Below, piece after piece: positions 9,501 through 17,500 of a stretch of 52,342 nucleotides of DNA. Under the pieces are notes generated by a model. That model ran no database searches and was not told where the DNA came from. It was given only the letters and a program-made list of their open reading frames with translations. The position numbers and the translations under genes were made by a program. The stretch covers positions 1 through 52,342 of the forward strand of contig JAFXJR010000026.1 in assembly GCA_017532145.1 (NCBI GenBank), written 5' to 3'. The stretch comes from Lachnospiraceae bacterium (GTDB taxonomy: Bacteria; Bacillota; Clostridia; Lachnospirales; Lachnospiraceae). The first letter of the stretch is position 1. Each line of letters starts with the position of its first letter.

Positions 9501-10042
9501 CAGTAGGCTATGATATGTACTGTAAGCTGCTTAATGAGGCAGTAAAGAATCTGAAAGGAATCCAAACCCAGGAGGATTTTAACACTACCGTGGATTTGGA
9601 TGTGGATGCCTTTATTCCTCCTTCTTATATTGTGAATGAATTGCAGAAGCTGGATATCTATAAGCGGATTGCCGGTATTGAAAATACCGGTGAAAGTGAG
9701 GAGATGAAGGAGGAACTGTTGGACCGCTTTGGAGAGATTCCCAAATCGGTGGAAAATCTGCTGCGAATTGCTCTGATTCGTGTACAGGCACATCGGCTGT
9801 ATCTGTCAGAGGTTCGGGGAAAAAATGGGGAGATTCGGTTTATCCTGCAGATGGATGCCCGGATTTTGGCAGAAAAGATTCCAGAGGTATTAACATGCTA
9901 TCCCCGACTGTCTTTTCAGGCTAAGGGAACTCCTTTTTTCAAGATTTTATATAAAAAATGTGGTGTGGTGGAAAAGGATGCAGAGAATCTTCTAAAGATG
10001 ACGGAAGAGTTGCTGGATGGTATGGAGGCTATGCTGATATAA
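6521..10042 (+). CDS. mfd: Transcription-repair coupling factor
   Basis: Mfd removes RNA polymerase stalled at DNA lesions and recruits UvrA for nucleotide excision repair. The 1173-residue length is normal. The N-terminal third is the UvrB-like module. A CarD/RID polymerase-interaction domain (VGDYVVHENHGLGIYRG) begins near residue 505. The translocase follows, with Walker A GDVGYGKTE near 651, the DEEQRFG box near 753, LTATPIPRTLHMS and QLRGRVGRS. The TRCF C-terminal domain closes the protein. An eight-lysine run precedes the CarD domain and is a possible slippage site in DNA, though the frame is intact. The RBS is GAAAGGGAGAAGAAG. It lies downstream of pth. Confidence 0.97.
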   Translation: MTAFTAPLRELGEFEEIKRLLAKPGAAVGLTGCVDSQKLHMIYGLSDNIKYRIIITFSDLRAKEIYEDYKFYDKNITMYPAKDLIFYQADIHGNQLMKERMKALRRVIEGRPLTVVTTFDSLMTPQIPLSILEKNVISIGNGSKVEDGELARRLVEMGYEKNYQVESPGQFSIRGGIVDIFDLTEENPYRIELWGTEVESIRSFDVLSQRSIENLESIRVYPATELVLTKRELERGMEKIRAEAEDCRSKLRKEFYTEEAHRITIQLKQLEEQVQVFGAAGNLESYIRYFYQDTVSFLELFDKEKSCMFLDEPARIREHADAVELEFRESMMHRLEKGYILPGQADLLFGVEEIAARMTEERVVALSAIDTKNRLVKVEKRFDIGAKSIVSYNSSFEALVKDLKRYKKNGYRVLLLSGSRTRAKRLAEDLRQEEITAFYSEDPFRQIQPKEVMTYYGRVMKGFEYPLIKFVVISETDIFGMEKKKKKKKRYEGQKIQEFADLKVGDYVVHENHGLGIYRGIEKVEVEKVVKDYIKIEYRDGGNLYVLATGLDVIQKYSSAEGGKPKLNKLGTQEWNRTKTRVKGAVQEIARDLVELYAIRQQKEGYVYGKDTVWQQEFEEMFPYEETEDQLEAIAAAKEDMESTKIMDRLVCGDVGYGKTEIAIRAAFKAVQESKQVVYLVPTTILAQQHYNTFIQRMKDFPVRIDLLSRFRSRTEQKKTVEDLKKGLVDIVIGTHRVLSGDVVYKDLGLLIIDEEQRFGVTHKEKIKKLKENVDVLTLTATPIPRTLHMSLIGIRDMSVLEEAPQDRLPIQTYVMEYNEEMVREAIVRELSRGGQVYYVYNRVNNIADIAGKIAELVPEANVEFAHGQMKETELEKIMYRFIDGEIDVLVSTTIIETGLDISNVNTMIIHDADNLGLSQLYQLRGRVGRSNRTAYAFLMYQRDKLLTEVAEKRLGAIKEFTDLGSGFKIAMRDLEIRGAGSLLGARQHGHMHAVGYDMYCKLLNEAVKNLKGIQTQEDFNTTVDLDVDAFIPPSYIVNELQKLDIYKRIAGIENTGESEEMKEELLDRFGEIPKSVENLLRIALIRVQAHRLYLSEVRGKNGEIRFILQMDARILAEKIPEVLTCYPRLSFQAKGTPFFKILYKKCGVVEKDAENLLKMTEELLDGMEAMLI

Positions 10043-10055
10043 TGATTTTAGTCTA

Positions 10056-10120
10056 CCATCGTTACCACTACATTTTCGTATGGTCAACACAGCCAGCGTG
10101 CAGACCTGCTGAATAGTTGG
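10056..10120 (-). repeat. Dispersed palindromic repeat, copy B
   Basis: On the minus strand this reads CTATTCAGCAGGTCTGCACG, then GTGTTGACCATACGAAAATG. It matches the copy near 25261 in order and spacing but has the opposite orientation. It sits between mfd and the promoter of the next gene. Confidence 0.8.
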
Positions 10121-10139
10121 TTTTATATAAAACATTAAG

Positions 10140-10168
10140 AAGACAACGATATAAAACTATGCTATACT
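10140..10168 (+). promoter_or_regulatory. Promoter of the xpaC-telA operon
   Basis: AAGACA, a 17-base spacer ending in TGC, then TATACT (10163-10168); an extended -10 promoter about 78 bases upstream of the start codon. Confidence 0.6.
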
Positions 10169-10245
10169 ACAGTTAAAATCGAAGGCAAGGGCTGCGGTGA
10201 ATCCGTCAGTCACCATATGGTACAGGGAAGGGCGCGGTTAGAACG

Positions 10246-11586
10246 ATGAGTGATATGGATTTGGGAGAGCTGAGCCGTAAAATCAGTAAAGAGGTGGCAA
10301 AGTTTATTCATTCTGAAGAAGTACAGGGGCTGCAGACTGATATTCGAGCCACAGTGGAAAAGACGATGGATGGTGTACGTCAGACGGCTAAGGAGGCTTC
10401 TGATTATGTGAATCAGAATATTGTAGAGCGTTGGGAAGAAGGAACGAAAAAGGTAGGACAGGCTGCAGAGGAGACCATGTCTCGGACGGAAGCTTGGCTG
10501 AATCAGAAAAGGAAGCAGGAACAGGAGAAAAAGGAACAGGAACAAAAGGAGCAAGCACAAAAGGCACAGGGAAGAAAACAGAAAGTCACACGGGGGGAAA
10601 GGCCGGAACAAGAAGTAGAAAAGCAGTTACCGATTGCCAAGCATCCTTCAGGCAGTATAAGCAGTATGCTTATGCTGGTTTTTGGAACGATGGGAGCTGG
10701 GCTGGGAGGGGTAATGACACTGGGAACGTCTATTGCACTGCTGCTTCCGGACGTAGTCTTTATGGGAATGGGAGGTGTTTCCCTCCTGCTGTCGGCTACC
10801 TTTTTGGGGTTGAATACCTCTATGGCAGTGGCAGGAGGAATGATAAGAGGCCGATTGGGGCGTTTTAAGCAGTATGTAAAGACCATTGGTCAAAAGGAGG
10901 TTTATACGATAGAGGATTTGTCCGAGGCAGTAGGTGAGAAGGAAAAGCAGGTAATCAGGGATTTGAAAAGAATGTCGAAGAAGGGCTGGTTTAAAGAAGG
11001 TCATCTGGACAGACAGGAAACCTGCTTTATTCTTACGAATGAGGCCTATCAGCTCTATGAAAATATGATGGCAGAGCATGCACGTCGCAAGGAAGAGAAA
11101 GAACAGTTAGAACAGGATCCACAAAAAAAGCAGCTGGTTTTGGCTATAGCAGAAGGAAACGAATATATTCGTCGCATTAGAAGGATTCATGAGGATATTT
11201 CAGTAAAAGAGGTTTCAGAAAAGCTGGAGCGTTTGGAGGAAGTCTGTAAAAGGATTTTTGAACATGTGGAGCAGAATCCGGAGAAGCTGGGAGACATCAG
11301 AAGATTTATGAGCTACTATCTGCCTACCACACTAAAGCTGGTGGAGGCTTACCATGGATTTTATCACCAGCCTGTTCAGGGAAAAAATATTGCTGCTGCC
11401 CGGAGAGAGATTGAGAATACGCTGGACGATATTAATATTGCCTTTGAAAAGATGTTTGATAAGCTTTTTCAGGAGGATGCACTGGATATTTCGGCAGATA
11501 TTTCTGTACTTTCCACCCTGCTGGCACAGGAGGGACTGCTGGAGGACGGCTTAACCATGAAAAAAACGGATGGTGGAGGAAATTAA
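10246..11586 (+). CDS. XpaC-like (5-bromo-4-chloroindolyl phosphate hydrolysis family) membrane protein
   Basis: The 446-residue protein has an amphipathic N-terminus, then a highly charged Gln/Glu/Lys coiled segment (about residues 75-130). Two or three hydrophobic segments follow (about 140-200, including SSMLMLVFGTMGAGLGGV), and then a long helical cytoplasmic part. The region after the membrane segments (FKQYVKTIGQKEVYTIEDLSE) is typical of XpaC-like proteins. The name comes from a dye-hydrolysis phenotype and the biochemical role is unknown. The family very often precedes telA, as here (113 bases apart). The RBS is weak, so the start is the least certain part. A shared role with TelA in envelope stress is a reasonable inference from neighbourhood only. 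Confidence 0.75.
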   Translation: MSDMDLGELSRKISKEVAKFIHSEEVQGLQTDIRATVEKTMDGVRQTAKEASDYVNQNIVERWEEGTKKVGQAAEETMSRTEAWLNQKRKQEQEKKEQEQKEQAQKAQGRKQKVTRGERPEQEVEKQLPIAKHPSGSISSMLMLVFGTMGAGLGGVMTLGTSIALLLPDVVFMGMGGVSLLLSATFLGLNTSMAVAGGMIRGRLGRFKQYVKTIGQKEVYTIEDLSEAVGEKEKQVIRDLKRMSKKGWFKEGHLDRQETCFILTNEAYQLYENMMAEHARRKEEKEQLEQDPQKKQLVLAIAEGNEYIRRIRRIHEDISVKEVSEKLERLEEVCKRIFEHVEQNPEKLGDIRRFMSYYLPTTLKLVEAYHGFYHQPVQGKNIAAARREIENTLDDINIAFEKMFDKLFQEDALDISADISVLSTLLAQEGLLEDGLTMKKTDGGGN

Positions 11587-11625
11587 ACCGAGTAACACAG
11601 ATAAAGCAGAAAGTGGAGCAATACC

Positions 11626-11652
11626 AAAGTGTACAGACCTACTGAATAGTTA
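11626..11652 (-). repeat. Dispersed palindromic repeat, partial copy
   Basis: The minus strand contains ACTATTCAGTAGGTCTGTAC, the half-element core of the repeat family. It lies inside the xpaC-telA gap. An apparently longer telA reading frame that starts upstream runs through it, which argues against that start. Confidence 0.75.
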
Positions 11653-11698
11653 TAAAGCAACAAAGAATAACAAGAGACTAAAGGAGGAAACTGATTTT

Positions 11699-12856
11699 AT
11701 GGAAGAAAAGAAAGAACAATTAACAATAGATACCCCCGTATTGACCCTTACTCCTTTTGAGGATGCACCTCAGGCACCCCAGCCTGTTGCTGAGGAAACG
11801 CCTCAGGCAAAGGCAGAAAAGGCAGTCTTTGATGAAAGTACACTGTCTGATGAAGAAAGAAAGATGGTAACTGATTTTGCTGCACAGATTGACTTGAATA
11901 ATACGGCAGCTATTTTGCAGTATGGTGCAGGAGCCCAGAAAAAAATTGCCGATTTTTCCGAGACGGCTCTTTCCAATGTACGAACCAAGGATTTGGGAGA
12001 GGTAGGAGAATTACTCTCAAATGTAGTCTATGAACTAAAGAAGTTTGATGAAGAGGAGGAAAAAGGCTTTTTGGGCATCTTTAAAAAGAGTGGCAACAAG
12101 ATTGCTTCGATGAAAAGCAAGTATGATAAGGCAGAGGTAAACGTGAATAAAATCTGTCAGGTATTGGAGGAACATCAGATTCAGTTGCTAAAGGATACTG
12201 CTATGCTGGATAAGATGTATGAGATGAACAAGGCCTATTTTAAGGAACTGTCCATGTATATTCTGGCAGGGAAAAAGCGGCTGGAAAAGGCCAGAGCGGA
12301 GGAAATTCCTGCTTTGATGGAAAAGGCTAAGACCAGTGGTCTGCAGGAGGATGCCCAGCAGTTAAACGATTATGTGGCTCTGTGTGACCGGTTTGAGAAA
12401 AAGCTTCACGATTTGGATTTAACCAGAATGGTATCCATACAGATGGCTCCCCAGATTCGTCTGATTCAAAATAATGATACAGTAATGTCGGAGAAAATCC
12501 AGTCCACCATAGTCAATACCATACCACTGTGGAAAAGCCAGATGGTGTTGGCATTAGGAATTAATCATTCTGCACAGGCAGCCCAGGCACAGAGGGAGGT
12601 TACAGATATGACCAATGAGCTGTTGAAAAAGAACGCTGCAGTGTTGAAGTTGGCTACCATAGAGACTGCCAAGGAAGCAGAGCGCAGCGTGATTGATATA
12701 GAAACGTTGAAGCAGACCAATGAATCCCTGATTTCTACTTTGGATGAAGTGATGAAGATTCAGGATGAGGGACGCCAAAAGAGGATGGAAGCAGAGGTAG
12801 AGCTGCGTCGTATTGAAGGAGAACTGAAAAACCGGCTTTTGCAGATGAGAGGATAA
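11699..12856 (+). CDS. telA: TelA family protein (toxic anion resistance family)
   Basis: This 385-residue, mostly helical soluble protein matches the TelA/KlaA family: ALSNVRTKDLGEVGELLSNVV early, and a central region with LDKMYEMNKAYFKELSMYILAG. The ending is SLISTLDEVMKIQDEGRQKR. Relatives are linked to tellurite and cell-wall-antibiotic tolerance, but the molecular activity is not established. ATG 11699 is chosen because AAAGGAGGAAA lies upstream and the start fits the family (MEEKKEQLT). A longer frame beginning at 11570 overlaps xpaC and crosses a dispersed repeat. It forms a pair with the XpaC-like gene. Confidence 0.88.
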   Translation: MEEKKEQLTIDTPVLTLTPFEDAPQAPQPVAEETPQAKAEKAVFDESTLSDEERKMVTDFAAQIDLNNTAAILQYGAGAQKKIADFSETALSNVRTKDLGEVGELLSNVVYELKKFDEEEEKGFLGIFKKSGNKIASMKSKYDKAEVNVNKICQVLEEHQIQLLKDTAMLDKMYEMNKAYFKELSMYILAGKKRLEKARAEEIPALMEKAKTSGLQEDAQQLNDYVALCDRFEKKLHDLDLTRMVSIQMAPQIRLIQNNDTVMSEKIQSTIVNTIPLWKSQMVLALGINHSAQAAQAQREVTDMTNELLKKNAAVLKLATIETAKEAERSVIDIETLKQTNESLISTLDEVMKIQDEGRQKRMEAEVELRRIEGELKNRLLQMRG

Positions 12857-12911
12857 GACGGACTGTCCTCATATCGGTAAACGCCTGCAACCACGCATAG
12901 ATAGAGGAAAA

Positions 12912-13829
12912 ATGGATTCACAGAAGCTGGAATGGATGGAAGTAGAAAGAAGAAATAGAATAAGCAGAGGCACCAGAGGCTATAGAGCAGATGAAGAGAG
13001 GGAAAGCATTGAATTTCAGGAGATAGATTCTGAAGAGCTTCAAAGACTTCGTAGAAATCGCCAAAGACGCTTAAGACAGAAGCGGCAAAAGAGGATTCAA
13101 AGGATTCGGAGGATGATAGCCCTCTTTCTGTTACTGGCAGCCATAGGACTGATTTGTGGTATTGTCATTGGTGTGAAGCTGTTAGTGGAAAGAAAAGCCA
13201 GTACAGAGCAGGCTATGGCAGTGGATAAGATACAGAAGACAGCAGTCTCTCCGGCAGAGGAAAACAAATGGGAGGACTTTTATGCAGCCAGTCTGTCGGT
13301 ACCTGCCATGGATGTACAGCTATTGACGATCAATGAGTTTTCCCGGCCTGGCGAGCTGCTTCCTAAAGTGAAGAATATCTTTATTCACTATACTGCCAAT
13401 CCGGGTACTGATGCAGAGCAAAACAGAAACTACTTCCAGTCTCTGGCAGATACCCGGGAAAGGTCTGCCAGTACCCATTTTATTATTGGGTATGAGGGAG
13501 AAATTGTGCAGTGTATTCCTACCAGAGAGATAGCCTATGCAGTAATGAAGCGGAATTATGATTCTATTTCTATTGAGTGCTGCTATGTGGATGAAAGTGG
13601 AAAATTTACGGATGCCACCTATGATTCCCTTATTCAGCTGACTGCCTGGCTGCTCCATAAGTATGAGCTGACCCCGGAGGATGTATTACGCCATTATGAT
13701 GTAGGAGGCAAGAACTGTCCAAAATACTATGTGGAAAACGAAGAAGAATGGGAAAAATTTTTGTTAAACCTGGGCGGCTATATGGAGGATATTGCCCAGG
13801 CTCACAGAAATAGTGTGGAAGGAGAATAA
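12912..13829 (+). CDS. Membrane-anchored N-acetylmuramoyl-L-alanine amidase (Amidase_2/PGRP fold)
   Basis: The 305-residue protein has a strongly basic cytoplasmic N-terminus (Arg-rich, residues 46-67), one membrane segment (about 68-91) and an external catalytic domain. The domain shows IFIHYTANPG, STHFIIGYEGEIVQC and VLRHYDVGGKNCPKYY. The two His and the Cys of IHYTA, LRHYD and NCP are the expected zinc ligands of Amidase_2 enzymes. These cut the MurNAc-L-Ala bond in peptidoglycan. The type-II membrane topology is inferred. A GAGGAAAA RBS precedes ATG 12912. It is 55 bases after telA and 4 bases before the ArsC-like gene, so one operon is plausible. Confidence 0.88.
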   Translation: MDSQKLEWMEVERRNRISRGTRGYRADEERESIEFQEIDSEELQRLRRNRQRRLRQKRQKRIQRIRRMIALFLLLAAIGLICGIVIGVKLLVERKASTEQAMAVDKIQKTAVSPAEENKWEDFYAASLSVPAMDVQLLTINEFSRPGELLPKVKNIFIHYTANPGTDAEQNRNYFQSLADTRERSASTHFIIGYEGEIVQCIPTREIAYAVMKRNYDSISIECCYVDESGKFTDATYDSLIQLTAWLLHKYELTPEDVLRHYDVGGKNCPKYYVENEEEWEKFLLNLGGYMEDIAQAHRNSVEGE

Positions 13830-13833
13830 AGTA

Positions 13834-14205
13834 ATGAACGTACTATTTGTAGAATATCCCAAATGCACCACCTGCCAGAAGGCAAAAAAGTGGCTGGATA
13901 CCAATGGGATAGAGTATACCGACAGGAATATTAAAGAAAATAACCCCTCTATTCAGGAATTAAAGGAGTGGCATGAAAAGAGCGGACTGGACATCAAGCG
14001 ATTTTTTAATACCAGCGGTATTCTGTATAAGGAGATGCAGTTAAAGGACAAGCTGCCGGAGATGACTCTGGAAGAAAAATACAGTCTCTTAGCGAGCAGC
14101 GGAATGTTGGTTAAGCGTCCAATAGCGATAACTGATGACAGTGTGCTGGTAGGATTTAAAGAAAAGGAATGGGAGGAAGCCCTTTCCGGCATGAGAAAAA
14201 AATAA
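13834..14205 (+). CDS. ArsC/Spx-family thioredoxin-fold protein
   Basis: The 123-residue protein begins MNVLFVEYPKCTTCQKAKKW, a thioredoxin-fold start with a CTTC motif, and continues with NTSGILYKEM and MLVKRPIAI. This is the layout of ArsC-like/YffB/Spx proteins. The CxxC pattern and the RPI motif fit either a reductase or an Spx-type RNA polymerase regulator; sequence alone does not decide. The start at 13834 follows GGAAGGAGAATAAAGTA; an upstream extension to 13792 would overlap the amidase gene and lacks an RBS. It is the last gene before the CRISPR locus. Confidence 0.85.
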   Translation: MNVLFVEYPKCTTCQKAKKWLDTNGIEYTDRNIKENNPSIQELKEWHEKSGLDIKRFFNTSGILYKEMQLKDKLPEMTLEEKYSLLASSGMLVKRPIAITDDSVLVGFKEKEWEEALSGMRKK

Positions 14206-14312
14206 AAGTAACGATTTAAAGCCATCTTTTTGCTGATGATAAAACAGTTTTTGGCAAGTAAGTTTATTTGGGCTGTTTTGCTTTACTCAGCAAGGCTTTG
14301 AATCATTACAAA

Positions 14313-14448
14313 TAAAAAAGAAAAAGACCTGGAATACTGGGTCTTTTTACGTTGTAAATACTATGAGATGTACAATAAATAATTCCGCACACTGCGGGCA
14401 TAATGCGATTTCGGATAAATCCTTATTTGCACTCACCTTGTAAATTAC
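14313..14448 (-). ncRNA. tracrRNA of the type II-A CRISPR system
   Basis: Read leftward, the anti-repeat contains GTAATTTACAAGGT, complementary to repeat positions 9-21 and beyond. After a bulge, CAAAT pairs with the repeat start GTTTG. The nexus AAATAAGGATTTATCCG follows, closely matching the AAUAAGG..UCCG nexus of known type II-A tracrRNAs. Next are a GC-rich hairpin (CCGCA/TGCGG) and an intrinsic terminator (AAAAAGACC at 14321-14329 with GGTCTTTTT at 14340-14348, plus a T-tract on this strand). The predicted length is about 136 nt. The ends are inferred from promoter and terminator. It is divergent from cas9. The remainder of the gap (14206-14312) holds only a weak AAAACAG/CTGTTTT pair. 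Confidence 0.88.
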
Positions 14449-14454
14449 TATTTC

Positions 14455-14483
14455 AACATAACGTATGAAAGGGGAAATGTCAA
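14455..14483 (-). promoter_or_regulatory. tracrRNA promoter overlapping the anti-repeat
   Basis: On the minus strand: TTGACA (14483-14478), 17 bases, TATGTT (14460-14455). The -10 lies inside the region that resembles the repeat 3' half, so transcription would start within the anti-repeat (about 14448). Confidence 0.7.
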
Positions 14484-14544
14484 TAGAAAAAGGGGAAAAA
14501 GTAAGAGAAAAAGCAAAATAAAAAATAAGGTGGAGAAAAACAAG

Positions 14545-17500
14545 ATGAAGAAAAAATACTATTTAGGATTAGATTTGGGTACAGGCTCTGTGGGATGGGC
14601 AGTAACCGATGAACATTATCAGCTATTAAGGGCAAAGGGAAAGGATTTGTGGGGAGTCAGGCTTTTTGATACCGCTAATACAGCAGAAAAACGCAGGATA
14701 AATCGTGTATCCAGAAGACGGAGACAGAGAGAAAAAGCAAGAATCGGATACATAAAAGAAATCTTTGCAGAAGAAATAAATAAGGTAGACCCAGGATTTT
14801 TGCAGCGACTGGAGGATAGTAAATATTGGCAGGAGGATAAGCGGGAGAAACAACCTTTTGCCCTGTTTGCAGACAGTGGATTTACCGATAAGGATTACTA
14901 TAAAAAATATCCTACTATCTTCCATCTGCGTAAGGAATTGATAGAGTCTGAGGAAGTTCATGATATTCGACTGGTTTATCTGGCCATTTTAAATATATAC
15001 AAGCATAGAGGTCATTTTTTGAATGAGAGTTTGTCAGATGGACAAATGGGGAATCTGGAGGAACTATATGCAGCCTTACAGGAGCTGACAGACAGTAGTG
15101 CTTGGGATGTGGGAAAACGACAGGAATTTGAGCAGCTATTAGTAAATAAGAAATTATCCAGATTGGAAAAAGTCAATCAGCTAAGAGAATTGCTGAATAT
15201 CAAAAAAAATTCATGTGATGAGGAAATGCTTAAGCTGATTTGTGGATTAAAAGGAAGGATAGACAAGATTTTTCCTGGTGAGAATCGAGAAGAACAGAAG
15301 AATCTGCAGGAGAAACAAGAGCTTTCTTTTATGGAGGGAGATATTGAGCAAAAAATTGATAATCTGGAGGAAGAACTGGAGGAAACACAGATAGATATAC
15401 TGTGGCTGCTAAAGAGCATTCATGACTGGAGACTATTGGCTCATATTATGCAGGGGGAGAAAGGAGTGTGTGCCTATCTGTCTCAGGCAAGGGTAGAGGC
15501 CTATGAAAAGCATCATCAAGATTTACTCAGATTAAAGAAAGTTTACCGACTCTATGCAGCAGATAAATTTAATAAGATGTTTCGGATAATGGGGGGAAAT
15601 AATTACAGTGATTATGTGGGTTCTGTTTGTGCAAAGGAGCAGCTTCGCAGACGAGACAATAGAAAGTTGGATACAGAGGGATTTTTTAAACAGCTGAAAA
15701 AGGATGTTATGGCAATGCCTGAAGATGAGGATACCGCCTACATCCTGCACGAACTTGACAAAGGAACGTTTTTGCCTAAGCAACTGACCTCAGACAATGG
15801 AGTGATTCCTAATCAGATACATAAGGCAGAGCTGAAAAAAATACTCAGAAATGCAGAGGCTTATCTGCCTTTTCTAGCCCAAAAGGATGATAGTGGGTTA
15901 TCCGCCAGTGAGAGAATTATCAGTTTATTTGCCTTTCAAATTCCCTATTATATTGGACCCTTAAGGAATACAGAGACAAATGGTGCATGGGTAGTCAGAA
16001 GGAATGAGGAGGGAAGGATTTTTCCCTGGAACTTTTCTCAAAAAGTGGATGAAAAAAAGACAGCTGAGGAGTTTAAGAAGAAGCTGATTAACCATTGTAC
16101 CTATTTAAATCAGGAAACTGTACTGCCTAAACAGTCACTTCTGTATGAAAGGTTTATGGTATTAAATGAGTTGAATAACCTGAAGATAAATGGAGAAAAA
16201 ATTTCGGTAGAGTTAAAGCAGGAGTTGTATCGGGAGCTGTTTGCCGGTGGAAAGAAGGTTACCGGTAAACGGGTAGAAAGCTATCTGAAGCAGCACGGAT
16301 ATGTGGAAAAATCGGATAAAGTAGTACTGGAGGGTATTGAGCAGGATTTTAAATGTACTTTGGCTAATCATGCGAAATTTACCCAGATTTTTGGAGTGAA
16401 GAGTCTGAATATAGAGCAGATAAGGATGGCTGAGCAGTTAATTTCCTGGGCGACTATCTATGGGAACTCCAAAGATTACTTGAGGGAACAGATTCAGGAG
16501 TATTATGGAGAACAACTGAACACAGAACAGATAAAACGCCTGTTGGGGATGAAATTTAAAGACTGGGGACGTTTATCCCGCCAACTGTTGGAAATGGAAG
16601 GAGCAGATAAGGCTACCGGAGAAAAAATGACTATTATTCAGCGGATGTGGGAAGAAAACTACAATCTGATGGAATTGCTCAGTGGTAATTTTACCTATTG
16701 GGAGGAGATTCAGGAGAAGACAATTCAGCTGGAGAAAAGTTTGGAGGAAATAGAGTATGAGGACTTACAGGAGTTGTATCTTTCTGTTCCGGTGAAAAGG
16801 ATAGTGTGGCAGACACTTCTGATTTTAAAAGAATTGCGGCAGGTACTGGGTACAGACCCGGAGAGAATCTTTATTGAGATGGCCAGAGGGGAGGAAATGG
16901 AAAAGACCCGAAAGGATAGCAGAAAAAAGAAGCTGGAGAAACTGTATAAATCCTGTGGAGAGGAAGGAAAATTCTGGAGTAAAAAGCTGGAATCTATAGA
17001 TGAGGCACAGTTAAGGCAGAAGAAACTGTATCTATATTATCTGCAAATGGGAAAGTGTATGTATACAGGAGAGCCTATTGATTTAGGGAAGCTGTTTTAT
17101 GATAACTTTTATGATATTGACCATATTTATCCCAAACATTTTGTGAAGGATGACAGTATAGAAAACAATCTGATATTGGTAAAGAAGGAAGAAAATTCAG
17201 ATAAAAAAGACGAATTTCCCATTAAAGAAACAATTCGTAAAAATATGCGCAGCTGGTGGGAATTTTTAAAGGAAAAGGAACTCATTAATCTGGAAAAATA
17301 TAAGAGATTGACCCGCCATACACCTTTTACTGTGGAGGAGCAGGCAGGATTTATTAGCAGACAACTGGTAGAGACAAGGCAGGGAACAAAGACAGTGGCA
17401 GAGTTACTGAAGAAAATATTTCCGGCAAGTGAAGTGGTTTATGTGAAAGCAGATAATGTGAGTCAATTCAGGGATTCGGATAAAAAGTACAAGAGCCTGA

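Noticed and set aside
14241-14279. A terminator after the ArsC-like gene (AAAACAG/CTGTTTT)
   Set aside because: The stem is short with a 25-base loop; it is too weak to call.
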